From positions 1,550,001-1,614,000 of the forward strand of contig JAWWNJ010000019.1 in NCBI GenBank assembly GCA_037176885.1: a stretch of DNA of 64,000 nt, read 5' to 3'. Under the pieces are notes generated by a model. That model saw only the letters and a list, made by a program, of their open reading frames with translations. It was not told the origin of the DNA and did not search any database. Every line of letters starts with the position of its first letter. Position 1 is the stretch's first letter. This stretch comes from Favolaschia claudopus. Lineage: Eukaryota > Basidiomycota > Agaricomycetes > Agaricales > Mycenaceae. Both the position numbers and the translations under genes were made by a program. Of this stretch, positions 12,722 to 22,794 are shown piece after piece.

Positions 12722-14667
12722 CTATACTCTATGGCTACTGCGCGTATGATATCGAGGTTGAGGAGTCAAACCTTCCTCCACCTCGATTGGATCATTTTCC
12801 TTCTCATCAAACGTTGCCGTGTGACGCTTCAGTGAGCGCGGGATGGCTTCGATACGTTGTTTGACCCGCAGTGTGAGAGTGCTCTTGGGTCTGCCGGGTT
12901 TTCCCGTGCGCTTGGGCTTCAAAGAGTAAAGAGACGGCGTAGATCAATGATATTGAGCACATACTTTCGGCGGGCGACCTCGCTTTCCGACCCGCAGACG
13001 AGCAACTTCGTCCGGGTCCAGTTTGTTGCGCAGAGGTTCGACGAAGGAGGCTGGACCAAGGGTTGATTGAAATCCGGCATTCGACACATCTTCAAATGGA
13101 GACTCCTATAGATCCGTGAGCGGAAACGACTTCCGAAAAAGCTAATCTTACTTACCACGGTGTGAGCACTCTCCCATGAGTCGGGCGGCATGGCTTTGAT
13201 GATGTGATAACGGTTGTTAGCTGAGTCTTCAAAGAATCGAACTGGTACGACTTTGAACATGCGAGTGGTAGGTTCGCATGGAGCTAGGTAAGGTAAGCCT
13301 GGATCGCCATGTTATGCTCTTGCAATGAACGTAGTCCAATATGACGCACCAATGGTATGGTCAGAGTCAAAGAGACCCTCTGATTGATATAAATGGTACA
13401 GAGCAGCTGGAACTCGGACTTCGATTTTACGATAGACCTTGACAAACCCGCGAATGAAATTGTTGTCGGAATAGTCGTTGAAGTAGAAGGGATTGAGGGA
13501 GTTCGACGCCAGCCCACAGCGTTCGAAATAGCGATCAGACACGAAGGTGCGCATGAAAACCGGAATATGGGCACGGAAGCGCGCATACAACCCATCATGG
13601 GAGCATAGATCGAAGCTCGGCATATCCGGGTGAATGGCGCACTCGAAGAGGAGATCACTTGCCATTTGTTGACCAAGGCCAGACGCGAAACTGTCTGCTT
13701 GATTGAGAACATCCAGAATGGCCATACGGCGCTGAGTTTGAAGAACAGTGTCACGCCACTGGTCTAGACCAGCGAGCGCATCGTCGGTTTCGAAAACCCA
13801 ATCGGGGGCGCTGGGCCACTTTGCCCACAGCCTATCGCGCCAGATCTCCAGAAATAATCAGCGAGTATTACCCGGAGATGCGAGAGACTAAAAACCTGTG
13901 ACCCTGGGCGAAGGTCTTCCTTTTCGAACATCCTAGCGCTGCTCACGACGTGGATCTGGGTCATACGAGAATAGTCCATCACCACTATCACCTCCTCCTC
14001 CATCACCACGGCAGCCAAGATATTAATCTTGAAATCCTCGCCTTCTTTCAAGCGTGCACCAGGTTCAATGAATCGTTCGGGGGCGAGGAATGAGCGTAAA
14101 CGAGCCGCTTTGTTTTTGTTCGGGTTGTTGCCGGGGACGCATTCCGCCACAAGTTCGTCAAAATCACGTCTATCCATCACCAATATACTGCCCTCCAGTG
14201 CGAATCGGCAGACTACCGCATGCTGAACAAGAACGGTAAATATATATGGCATATAGCAAGGAGAACTCGATGACACACATGGCCCGCAGACAGTGCGATG
14301 TGCTTCCCGCGAACAGCCACGTTTACGGGCCCAGGCTTGAGCTGCTGAGTTATAACGTATCGCCCAGGTCGATTCTTTGGGAACTTCCTATCGTCGTATT
14401 CGCAGACTTTGGCCGGCATCGGTTCGAGGGTTTCGACGTAGTCACCAACGTCGGCAGAGAATGTCTTGTGAGCCTTCCGGGCCGTGCCTTCTGCCCATGT
14501 GCGGGGGAAAAACAAGAAGTAACCTGAAATTGAGTTTTCTCAGCTATGTCATGGACGGCAAAGCATCTAGATTAACCTTGCGGCCAACGACCAGTTTTCT
14601 TGAAGCGGCGCTTCAGTGCCCGCTTGATGCGCCGCAGAAATGCTGACAAGACTTGGAACTCAGGCAT
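12722..14667 (-). CDS. transposon-borne AT-hook protein
   Basis: About 530 residues, seven or eight exons read on the minus strand. The start MPEFQVLSAFLRRIKRAL (ATG 14667) leads to WPQ, an intron, then YFLFFPRTWAEGTARKAHK. Later blocks are RFALEGSILVMDRRDFDELV, VVMDYSRMTQIHVVSSARMF, WRDRLWAKWPSAPDWVFE, HDGLYARFRAHIPVF and VRVPAALYHLYQSEGLF. The C-terminus has two AT-hook-like cores, VGKRGRPPK (before an intron) and KPGRPKSTL (after it), ending in HTRSSHRV and TAG 12722-12724. AT-hooks bind the minor groove of AT-rich DNA, so a DNA-binding accessory for the element is plausible; that is inference. The remaining 450 residues match no domain I know. It is divergently arranged with the b5-like gene (174 bp between starts). 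Confidence 0.65.
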
Positions 14668-14840
14668 CGTGAACGCGACGAGACGGTGGAGCGGAGCAAA
14701 GAGTGATTAACTTCACACGTTACCCGATCAATCAACAACGGCACGCGACACGATCTCGTGTGCTTCCGGCTTGCTCGATCCGAATGTGCGAATCATTATC
14801 TGATTCGCTTCTCCTATCCTCCACCATTAACATCTTTATA

Positions 14841-15347
14841 ATGTCTCTCGCAAATGAAGTAGTTCCTCTATTTATTCCTGCCAACCCTATCAATCAAAAT
14901 CTCAACACAACGAGCCTCTCAATAATGACTCTGGCTGACTTGACAAGGGATGATGAATACGAGTTCGGTGCACGGATACTGATTGTTTTGAAAGGCACGA
15001 CTCAGTGCCTTTCAATGCTTATAAGAGGAGAACTAACAGTGGTTTACAGGACTTGTGTTCGATGTCACCCGCATGAAGGAGGCTTTCGGTCCCAATGGAT
15101 TGTTCAAATTCTATGCGGGGAATGATATCACGTACGCGTTAGCAAAAGGGAGTGTACTCGAGGCGGATGCGAGGGTTGTCAGGGCATCGGGACTGACAGA
15201 AAAAGAGAGAGAAAACCTGGAGCGGTGGTTTTTTGTGTTCAAGTGCGTTGTTTCGATATCTTATTGTGTTCGGTGTGTTCTGATGAGTTTAAAAGAAATA
15301 GATTTGAAGTTATCGGAAAGATAGATGAAGCAAATCAAGGATTGTAA
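14841..15347 (+). CDS. cytochrome b5/MAPR-like heme-binding domain protein
   Basis: Small protein of about 120 residues, three exons. MTLADLTRDDEYEFGARILI then VLKG joins over a GC-AG intron to LVFDVTRMKEAFGPNGLFKF, YAGNDITYALAKGS, GLTEKERENLERWFFVF, then an intron ending AAATAG to FEVIGKIDEANQGL and TAA 15345-15347. The order (KG.VFDV..GP.G....AG.D....LAK, L...E...L..W, .F.K...VGK) is that of membrane-associated progesterone-receptor-type b5 domains, which bind heme and partner P450 or sterol enzymes. The usual N-terminal membrane anchor is not obvious: residues 1-25 (MSLANEVVPLFIPANP...) are only mildly hydrophobic. The start at 14841 was preferred over an in-frame ATG at 14703. It lies wholly inside the transposon and has no evident transposition role, so it is probably captured cargo. 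Confidence 0.75.
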
Positions 15348-15519
15348 TAACAACCCCATACTTGTGACATCTGTGTACTTGGCGTTAAATTGATTCGACG
15401 GAAATTCAGTGCGTTGATGTGGAAGGAATTTTGGGGCATCCGATATAAGCATCGAGCAAGCAGCTTGAGCAGTTTAGGCGAGAAAAATAGGTTGATTAAA
15501 ATTGTAATTACTTAGATAT

Positions 15520-17831
15520 TTAGTGTATTACTCCCTCCTGAATATTCTGCGCGATTTGAAGTGCCCGAGCCCAAACCAACCGCCTTACGTTCATGTTGCG
15601 AGAAAAGAGATCAACCGATGCGTTCAATTGCTCGTCAAGTAATTGAAGCTGCCTCGGAGTGAAAGGGCAACCAGGCGGCTCGCACAAAACTTCGGAGAGG
15701 TTTGCAGGGGTGCTGGATGACGCGAACGGGTCGGTGTTGTTGGCACGCTCGTCAGGGTTATTCTAGTCCATTTTTAAGATCAAGGGCGTGCAAGGAGTAA
15801 AATTTGGATTATGTAATCATATTTCCGCCCATTTACACGGTATATAGAGCTCAGATTTAGTCTGGAGCGTTTATATAGGGAGTTAGGAATCTATTCGGCG
15901 CTTGAAACCAGCCAGAATCATGAGAAGGTGCTGCGGAAAGTGGTTGAAAAAATGCGTTACCATTCTGTCACAGGTGTCACAAGGCAGAGCAAGGGCTTGG
16001 TGCGTAGACCCAGAAGATGCATTTTACTGCGTTTTTTTTTTCAGAGAGATAGATATGCCTATATAGATTGTCTCTGGCCCAAATAATAGTGTATATGCGC
16101 CTGAGGGAGGGCGCTATGAGAAAAGTGAACGAAATTGACGTAAGAAACACAGCCACAAAGATTATATAATAAGGTTCTACCATTGACACGCCTATCAACT
16201 TAAAAACAGACTTCAACACATCGAGGTACGAGATCAAGAGTGTTGAAGTCTGGCTATGAGAGACTAGGGTTATTCTCAAGCAGGTGAGCAATTAATTCCG
16301 GCTCCTCGTTCGCCTCCCAGTCGATCCCATACTCATTGATGTCTTCGATCTCCTCCTCCTCCTCGACAGCTAAAAAGGAGGATATCCCCCGTGGACCCTC
16401 CCTCAACATCCCGAACATAAAAAGATCACGCGGACTGCGTTCGCGCTGCCGACGAACCGTAAGCTGATGAGAGTTCCAAGCTTCGGCCCAGTCTTGAGCA
16501 TCACGGTTGATTGACGCGAGGAAAAGGTGGTGAAGAAGCCATATATGGCCTGGGCGAGTGGGGTTGAGACCGTGGTTGGTTTCGAGATCGAGGAAAAAAA
16601 CCTTCCATTTCTTTCCGAAGCCATGCGTAACATCGTACCACAAACGCTCGATGCGTGTGTTGTGAACGCTCCTGAAGGGAGAATCTCAGCAAGGGTATAG
16701 GAACGCAGAAATGAACTGACCTTCCCCAGATGAATGATCCTCGGCCAGGGCCTTTGACTTCCTCCATATAAACAGCAACCTCAATGTTCTCGACACCGTG
16801 ATCGCCTCGCAAGCGGCTGGGACAACCATGCAGCGCAATGACGTCGAGCAACAAGCGTAGGACGCTCGCTCCGCGATTGTTGTTGTGCACACGGATTCCG
16901 AGTACAAACCGCGAATAACCGTCGATTATACAGTGAATAACAATTTTGTAGCGAATAAGACCTGGTTGAAATTAGTCGAAGAAATTAAGATCGCACAACA
17001 ATACTTACCGTGTTGACCGTCGAGATGGGCGAGCGACATTGGACCTGGGACACGATACTTCTTACGACTAATTTGTCGGTCCCCAAAGATTGCGGGAGCA
17101 CCATGCACCCGCAAATACGACGCCGTTATTCGATCACGGGGAATGCGATACCCCTGAGACTTAAGATGTCCCCGAATCATACGGCGTCCGAACTGAGGAA
17201 ATACTTCAAGTGTCGACGCGACAAGCTGGTCGAGATCTGCATCGGAGATGACGGAAACGGGAGGTGCAGTCGAAGTATGTACAACCTCAACTTGACCTTG
17301 TTCGTTTGTCCGAGACTGGAACACAGGCGCGCCGGGTTGAACTAGTCCAGCTCGAAGAGCGGCACGACGAACAGTGCGAGCTGAAACTCCAATTTCAGGA
17401 GCAATTCCGGTCGGACCACGAAGATCGAGGGCGGCGCTCAAAAATTGGGGATCAATCTCAACGCGTGGCCGGCCTCGTCGCCCAGTACGAACACGATGAG
17501 CAACAGTCAGAGGGGCAGCATCAGGCGGGTCCATCGAGTCGTGGCAAGCAAGATCAAGAGCCGTCACGATGTCGGTGATAGACGTCTGAAGAGTAGCATA
17601 CTCGTCTGGGGGGAAAACAGCTCGATGCTAAAAGACACCATTAGCATTCGAAGGGAGTTGTATTGGTGTCATTCTTACCATCTCCGCCGCTGAAGCTAAC
17701 GCCAGTGCCCTGTCTCGAACAGCATTCAAGCTCGGTGGATCTCCGACCATAGTGCGCAGAGCTGAGAGAACATCGTCGTGAAGAGCGTGATAGGCGTCTC
17801 GTAGGTTTCTCAGTCGTTGCTCAGTGTTCAT
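15520..17831 (-). CDS. DDE integrase/transposase, IS3EU type, C-terminus interrupted
   Basis: Catalyses excision and integration of the host element. Reading the minus strand: MNTEQRLRNLRDAYHALHDD..., intron, HRAVFPPDEY..., a helix-turn-helix-like region with GRRGRPRV and IGVSARTVRRAALRAGL, then the integrase core. Its triad is D in MSLAHLDGQHG, D in SRLRGDHGVEN and E in NTRIERLWYD, with YKIVIHCIIDGYSRFVLGIR between. After GIDWEANEEPELIAHLLENN the frame now ends PSLS-stop at 16254-16256. The expected continuation PDERANNTDPFASSSTPANL ... LLDEQLNASVDLFSRNMNV, ending IQEGVIH-TAA, survives at 15520-15753. A 502-bp insertion (15764-16265) with a 10-bp duplication separates the two. Unless that insertion is spliced out, the protein lacks its last about 80 residues; the catalytic core is intact. 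Confidence 0.85.
15764..16265. mobile_element. 502-bp insertion inside the integrase gene
   Basis: Flanked by the perfect 10-bp repeat AGGGTTATTC (15754-15763 and 16266-16275). Deleting the insert and one repeat restores the integrase frame (LENNPDERANN). The ends share only TAGTC/GACT(A). Near its right end lies a 13-bp perfect inverted repeat, CAGACTTCAACAC at 16207-16219 and GTGTTGAAGTCTG at 16240-16252, with a 20-nt loop. No coding capacity. It is a non-autonomous element of unassigned class. Confidence 0.75.
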
Positions 17832-18029
17832 ACGAGCCAGTAGAGCTTAGGTACGGCAGAATGCACACAAGAGAGTCAGGAAGAAAGAGGAATGAGAGCT
17901 GGAAGCCGTGTAAAAACACCAAGATGACGTCGCGGGAGCTGATCCCAATCAGCTGGGAATGATGAGGAATCGCAGTGAATGCAAGTTCAAATTCAGAACG
18001 AGTCAGAATGTCAAGTTCAAACAGAGTTC

Positions 18030-18247
18030 AAGAAAAATCAGGAATGGGCCGGATTCCTTAGGAATGCTGAGGATGCAAAGTTGAATGCTAAGAGGGGAAA
18101 ATGCAGGATTCATTGGGGAATCCTCAGGACCAGCGATGATTTGTAGGGATTCGTGAGGATACCTGAGGATCGACGAGGAATGGGAAGGAATCGTGCGGAA
18201 TGATGGGGAAACATGATGATCAGTGAGGAAACAGATGCAAACCGCTA
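18030..18247. repeat. right subterminal repeat zone of the transposon
   Basis: Contains repeated TTCCTTAGGAATGCTGAGGA, GAATCCTCAGGA and GAGGAATGGGAAGGAATC-like motifs, the counterparts of those at 4430-4680. The stretch 17832-18030 is the integrase promoter region. Confidence 0.55.
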
Positions 18248-18271
18248 TTTTGTCCGGTACCGGCCACCAAA
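18248..18271 (-). repeat. terminal inverted repeat, right
   Basis: TTTTGTCC...GGCCACCAAA. The reverse complement begins TTTGGTGGCC and aligns to the left terminus (17 of 24 matches). Confidence 0.75.
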
Positions 18272-18277
18272 GGTGTG
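18272..18277. repeat. target-site duplication, right copy (GGTGTG)
   Basis: Perfect match to 4358-4363, directly abutting the right inverted repeat and lying in frame in the SOD coding sequence (CAC ACC). Confidence 0.85.
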
Positions 18278-18904
18278 GGAGAGAAGCGGATCCTGGTTCG
18301 CCGTGGTGACGATCTCGAGGCGCTTGGTGGTCGGGTTTTGGCCCTAACGAGGAATCGTCCGCGATAAGCAAACAGGCCGGAGAGAGTGAAAGCAAGGGTG
18401 AGGACGTACGACCCAGCCCCAGCCGGAGCCCTGGATGCCAAGCGTCGCGGCATTGAACTCCTTCTTGAGGTTGTCGAGACTACCGAAGTCCCGGTCGATC
18501 GCGTCCTTCAGGGCGCCAGCCTTGAGCTGACCGCCGCTGCCGCCTTTGTCGGGAGAGGGCGCAAGGTTCTTCCAGAAGAGGGAGTGGTTGATGTGTCCTG
18601 ATGGATGCGATGGCGATAAGCGTCTTTCGTCTTCATCGCTGCTTGCGCTCGCGGAAATGCAAGGCAAGCAAGCAGGAGTAGTACACAGGTAACACTACTC
18701 ACCACCGCCGTTGAACTTGAGGGCCGCCTGGAGGGCGATGCGCTCCTTGGGAGACTGAGCCTTGGCGTAGGAGGCCTCGGCGGCGTTGAGGGCGTTGACA
18801 TAGGTCTGGTGGTGCTTGGTGTGGTGGAGGGTCATGATCTGCTCTGAGATGTAGGGCTCGAGAGCATTGTACGCGTAGGGGAGGTCAGGGAGAGTGTTGG
18901 ACAT
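18272..18904 (-). pseudogene. Mn superoxide dismutase, severed N-terminal part
   Basis: Superoxide dismutase converts superoxide to hydrogen peroxide and oxygen. Three exons: [20 protein letters not shown] with the metal-ligand region [20 protein letters not shown], intron, [14 protein letters not shown] (second His ligand) ... GIQGSGWGW, intron, [20 protein letters not shown] then LSHT. NQDPL and the Gly-rich FNGGGHIN favour the Mn rather than the Fe type. No mitochondrial presequence is visible, so this is the cytosolic form known in basidiomycetes. Coding stops at the transposon junction after HT; read-through adds FGGRYRTK then stop. The remaining metal ligands (DxWEH) lie 13.9 kb away at 4090-4363, so the product cannot be functional as it stands. 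Confidence 0.9.
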
Positions 18905-20149
18905 GGTGGAAGAGACTAGGCAAGCTGAGTAACCAATCGAACATCAAAGAACTATTTATCCCGCCAGAATGACGTCACCGGCAATTCCCGATTTCAAATC
19001 ACCGAACAACAGTGAGTTCAAGTTCAACTGTTCAATTTTTCAATGGATGAGTCGGCTTGTGTAGAGGCGGAGATCATTCACTCGGTAAGCTGGAAAGTTT
19101 ATGACCATTTGGTCATCTGGCAGTTGAACAAACAACAGATGAATGACTTGGATTCGAGTAACTTCAAGTTAGCCTTCTCCGAGTCTTCGATTTTGAACTG
19201 GTCTGGAGTCAGTCAGTGGACTCCACCTCAGAGTCCAAGTAGCTATGCCAGAGTACTTGCACCTCTAATAACGCGCCGACGGCACCGGGTGCATCCGCGA
19301 CGAGTGGATCTATTGCTCTGTTCGCCTTACTAGTGGAAGACCGTTCGACTCGGGGTCGGCTCTTACGAAGTGCGGAAAACATTTTTTGTTTCTTTTTCTC
19401 TTCCATTCTGCATAGTTCCAAAAGCTGGGTCAGTGTGTAAAAGGAGAATTGTATGGGATATCTCCTAGAGCCTTCAATACAGTTTCAACATATCGATTGA
19501 TGCGACTGAATGCATACATTCAGCGGTGTGGAGATGCTCGGAAAAGGAAGCCGACGCACAATTAATGACCTCCTCGTCATCCAAATCCAACGCATAGGTC
19601 CTCCTCCGTTCGATTCGAAACCAAGCCATGAAGAAGGTGTTTGCCGGGTGCCCTCGACTTCCCATTCAGAATAACTTCAGTTACGGACCTGATAATCCTT
19701 TGCTACGCGTTCTTTTTACAACTTATCGAGTGCAGATTCATTGTTGTACACTGCTTCTCGCGCATCGTTCACCCGGACCGAGAAACAGAGTACAGTATCT
19801 GACAATCGGGATTCGACGGGAATTCCCGCGAAGTTTACGAAAATTGTGAGGATCCATGAAGCAGCATGAAGCTAGCTTTGAGAATATCGCCGTTGAGAAG
19901 CAATAAAAGGTTTTCCCCATGTCAAACTCCCGCAGACTTTCTGAACTCCCACAATTCGCATACGTTCCCTATAATTAGCTCGGGTCGGCCCCGGACCGCC
20001 GACATAGAGCCCACCACGTGATGGAAAAACTCGCTGCCGACGTTTGGCCGACGCCAAGCCGGACGGCGGTCGGCTCTTTGTCCGATACCATAAAGAAAAT
20101 TCTCTCCACATGAGTCGACCCTCACCCTCTCCTCGTTTCCTCCAGCTCC
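18905..20149. other. intergenic between SOD and MFS gene
   Basis: Holds the SOD promoter on the left and the MFS promoter on the right, with CACGTG at 20015-20020. No convincing gene; short open frames at 19043-19333 and 19474-19665 have no features. Confidence 0.5.
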
Positions 20150-22794
20150 ATGTCTGCTCCAGGCGCAGACCTACCCGCCCCCTCCCTCCCCGCTTCAGGG
20201 ACGGCCACACCCCGCGCCGCTGAAGTCGAGCTTACAGACCAAACGAACCGATTGCCATTCAAAAGACTGCTTCCCATCTTTCTTGGGCTGGCGCTGTGCG
20301 TCGTGGTGTCTACTCTGGACTCGGTCATTGTGGCTACAGCGATACCCACCATATCTTCGGCTTTTAACGCGGGATCTGTTGTCTCTTGGGTGCCTTCGGC
20401 GTATTTGTTGACCTCGACATGTTTTCAGCCGTTGTACGGGCGGTGAGTTGGACGTATCGTCAAGCTGGATAGTAGCTGAATTGAGCTATAGGTTCTCCGA
20501 CATTTTTGGTCGGAAAAGCGCTCTGTGTCTGGCAATGTCGTTGTTCATGGTGCGGGGGTTTCGCTTCCCGAATCACGGTGTACTGAAACAGCATTGGCGA
20601 TAGGTTGGAAATTTGTTATCTGGATTCTCCAAAACAATCATTCAATTGATTGTCTTCCGTGGGTGTGTGTCTCGTCCGATTTTCCCCGGCTACATAACTG
20701 ACCTGGTTCCAGTTTCGCTGGGGCGGGGGGAGGCGGCCTGGTGAGCATGATGCAAATCGTTGTGTCCGACATCGTCAGCCTTCGTGAAAGGTGCGCGTGT
20801 CTACAAAGTTATGCCAGCATGCTATGCGCTTACACGGATTCCAGAGGAAAATACCAAGGTATCATCGGAGGAGGTAACGTGTATTACTAGGCCGGATGAC
20901 CGAAACAGCTCACCAAATTTTCAGTTGTCGCCATAGGGTACGCTATCGGACCCGTCATTGGCGGAGCATTGGCTCAGAATGTCGGCTGGCGGGTGCGTGT
21001 CCCTTATCTCACCGATTTCGCATAGTTCTTAACTCCATATCGGCAGTGGTGTTTCTGGGTCACTATCCCCGTGTCCTTCGTCGCCACCTGTGTCGTAGTG
21101 TTCATTCTACCTTTGAAGCCAGTACACGGAGATATTCGACGGTATGTGCTCGCCACATCATTCAAGATGATGCGCTTCATTTCAGGCTTGGTGATATAGA
21201 AAATTACTTGCCGTAGACTACGTCGGCACATTGTTGACCCTTGCAGGATGCACTCTTTTGATGCTACCCCTCATATGGGTATGTTTCTCGTATTCTCAGT
21301 TTAATCACCGCTGCAGCATGCTGTTTCAGGGTGGAGTGATATTTCCGTGGAAGTCTTCCATCGTCCTCGCCCCGCTTCTATCTGGTTTGCTTGTCGTGGC
21401 TATATTCTGCTTCTGGGAGTGGAAGGGAGCGCGGCTCCCCATTGTCCCGAGTACGTGGCTTCCCCAGCTAACTTTAGGGCGCACCTGCTGATGTGAAGAT
21501 AGTGTACATCTTCAAACATTCGACTGTTACTGGTGTATTCATATCGATGTTTGTCAAGTACGTTTTCCAGTCTCTCAAGACTCTACACACGCCATTGACC
21601 GGACCAGTGGATTTGTATTCTTTTCGACGTTGTATTACCTTCCGCAATTTTTCCAAGTTGCCTTGGGCTATGATCCTCTTCATGCAGGTAATTATGCAGA
21701 TCGCTAATCCTGCGCAAATTCTGATCGTTCTTCCTTCTAGGATTATTCCTTATCCCAGTTCTTGTCCTGCAAATTGTCGCCAGCTGGATTTCAGTACGTA
21801 GTATCGCAGCGAAATAGCAGCCGAGGTTGAACGTTGGATCTGTTTGTAGGGAATTCTTGTAAGCCGAACAGGACGCTATCGGGTGAGGCTCATTTGCTTT
21901 TCACGCTCTTCTATTCAAGCTCACAGACGTAGACAATTATCAATGTCGGCTTCTCCGTCTGGTCTATTGCTTGTGGCTGCATATCCACCGTTCGACCTGG
22001 AACACCCAAGGCTGTCCTGGTTATATTCATGGTACTTGCTGGTGTAGGGGCTGGTCAGGTATTCGTTGTTTGTTTTCTGCCTGCACTCAATTGAAACTCG
22101 TTAACAGACTATGCGTAAGCAAAATAATCGGATGTGACAACAGCATCGACTAGAAATTTTTACAGAGACTACCACAGTCGCCGTCCAAGCGAGCGTATCC
22201 AGACGCGATATGTCAGTTGTAACCGCTATGCGTAATGTGTGTTCTTTTCCAACTCACGACTCAACTTATTTACTTCGAACCCAGTTCATCCGACTTTTGG
22301 GCGGTACACTATCCCTCGCAGTCGCCTCCACACTCATCAACAACAAACTCCGCACCTCCATGACAAGCCTCGGCATCCAATCTTCCCGAATCACGCAAAT
22401 CATCGACGACCCAGCGCTCCTGCACACCCCAGCTCTCGCAGGAATATCTCAAGAAAACGCACAAATCATTTTATATAACGGCTACACCAAGGGATTCAGT
22501 GCCCTATTCATCATGAACGCGTCTTTGACCGTTTTCGCGACACTCATCAGCGTCTTGATGATCAAACATAAGGAGCTGTCTCGTGAAGACGATGAGATGC
22601 TTAGACAGCAGGCGATTGCGGAGGAGGTGGCTCGGAAGGCGAAGTCGGGGATGGCTAGTGGGACGGTGACGCCGAAAAGGAGCGGGGCAGCGACGCCGAA
22701 GAGAAGCGGTACTATTACGCCGAGAGAGATCGAGAGCGGGATTTCACGGACGCATGAAGAGATGGAGATGAGTCGGTTGGCTGAGAAGGCGTAG
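20150..22794 (+). CDS. MFS multidrug-type transporter, DHA2-like (14 TM)
   Basis: Proton-coupled drug/metabolite exporter of the plasma or vacuolar membrane. About 12-14 exons. The N-terminus MSAPGADLPAPSLP is cytosolic. TM1 has LCVVVSTLDSVIVATAIPTI. Motif A appears as LYGRFSDIFGRKSALCLAMS across an intron. TM4-5 follow with GAGGGGLVSMMQIVVSDIVS, and motif C as AIGYAIGPVIGGALAQNVGW. Further TM segments include TLAGCTLLMLPLIW, VLAPLLSGLLVVAIFCFWEW, PQFFQVALGYDPLHAG, FMVLAGVGAGQTMQ and GFSALFIMNASLTVFATLIS. The C-terminal tail carries a short TPKRSG-type repeat (three units) and ends MSRLAEKA. The hydrophobic pattern fits 14 helices. Frame is intact throughout. The substrate cannot be told. Confidence 0.88.

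Larger units (their letters stand above)
4364..18271 (-). mobile_element. 13.9-kb IS3EU-like cargo-bearing DNA transposon
   Basis: Boundaries come from the duplicated GGTGTG and the break in SOD. The termini are inverted repeats of 24 bp with 17 matches, including a shared GGACAAAA block. Inside are, left to right, a HECT-like gene (+), an unknown gene (+), an AT-hook protein gene (-), a cytochrome-b5/MAPR-like gene (+) and a DDE integrase gene (-). The integrase has HLDGQH, RGDHGVEN and NTRIERLW triad motifs typical of fungal integrase-core transposases of the IS3-like eukaryotic group. The 6-bp duplication fits what I recall for that group. Subterminal zones carry many CCTNAGGAAT-like motifs. 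Strand is given for the integrase. The integrase C-terminus is broken by a nested insertion, so this copy may no longer be autonomous. Confidence 0.85.

Noticed and set aside
15764..16265. Helitron, because of the 3' hairpin and a CTAG end
   Set aside because: A perfect 10-bp direct repeat flanks it, which Helitron insertion does not make, and the 5' end is not TC.
4364..18271. Starship-type giant element
   Set aside because: No DUF3435 tyrosine recombinase; the recombinase is a DDE integrase, and the ends are inverted repeats with a 6-bp duplication.
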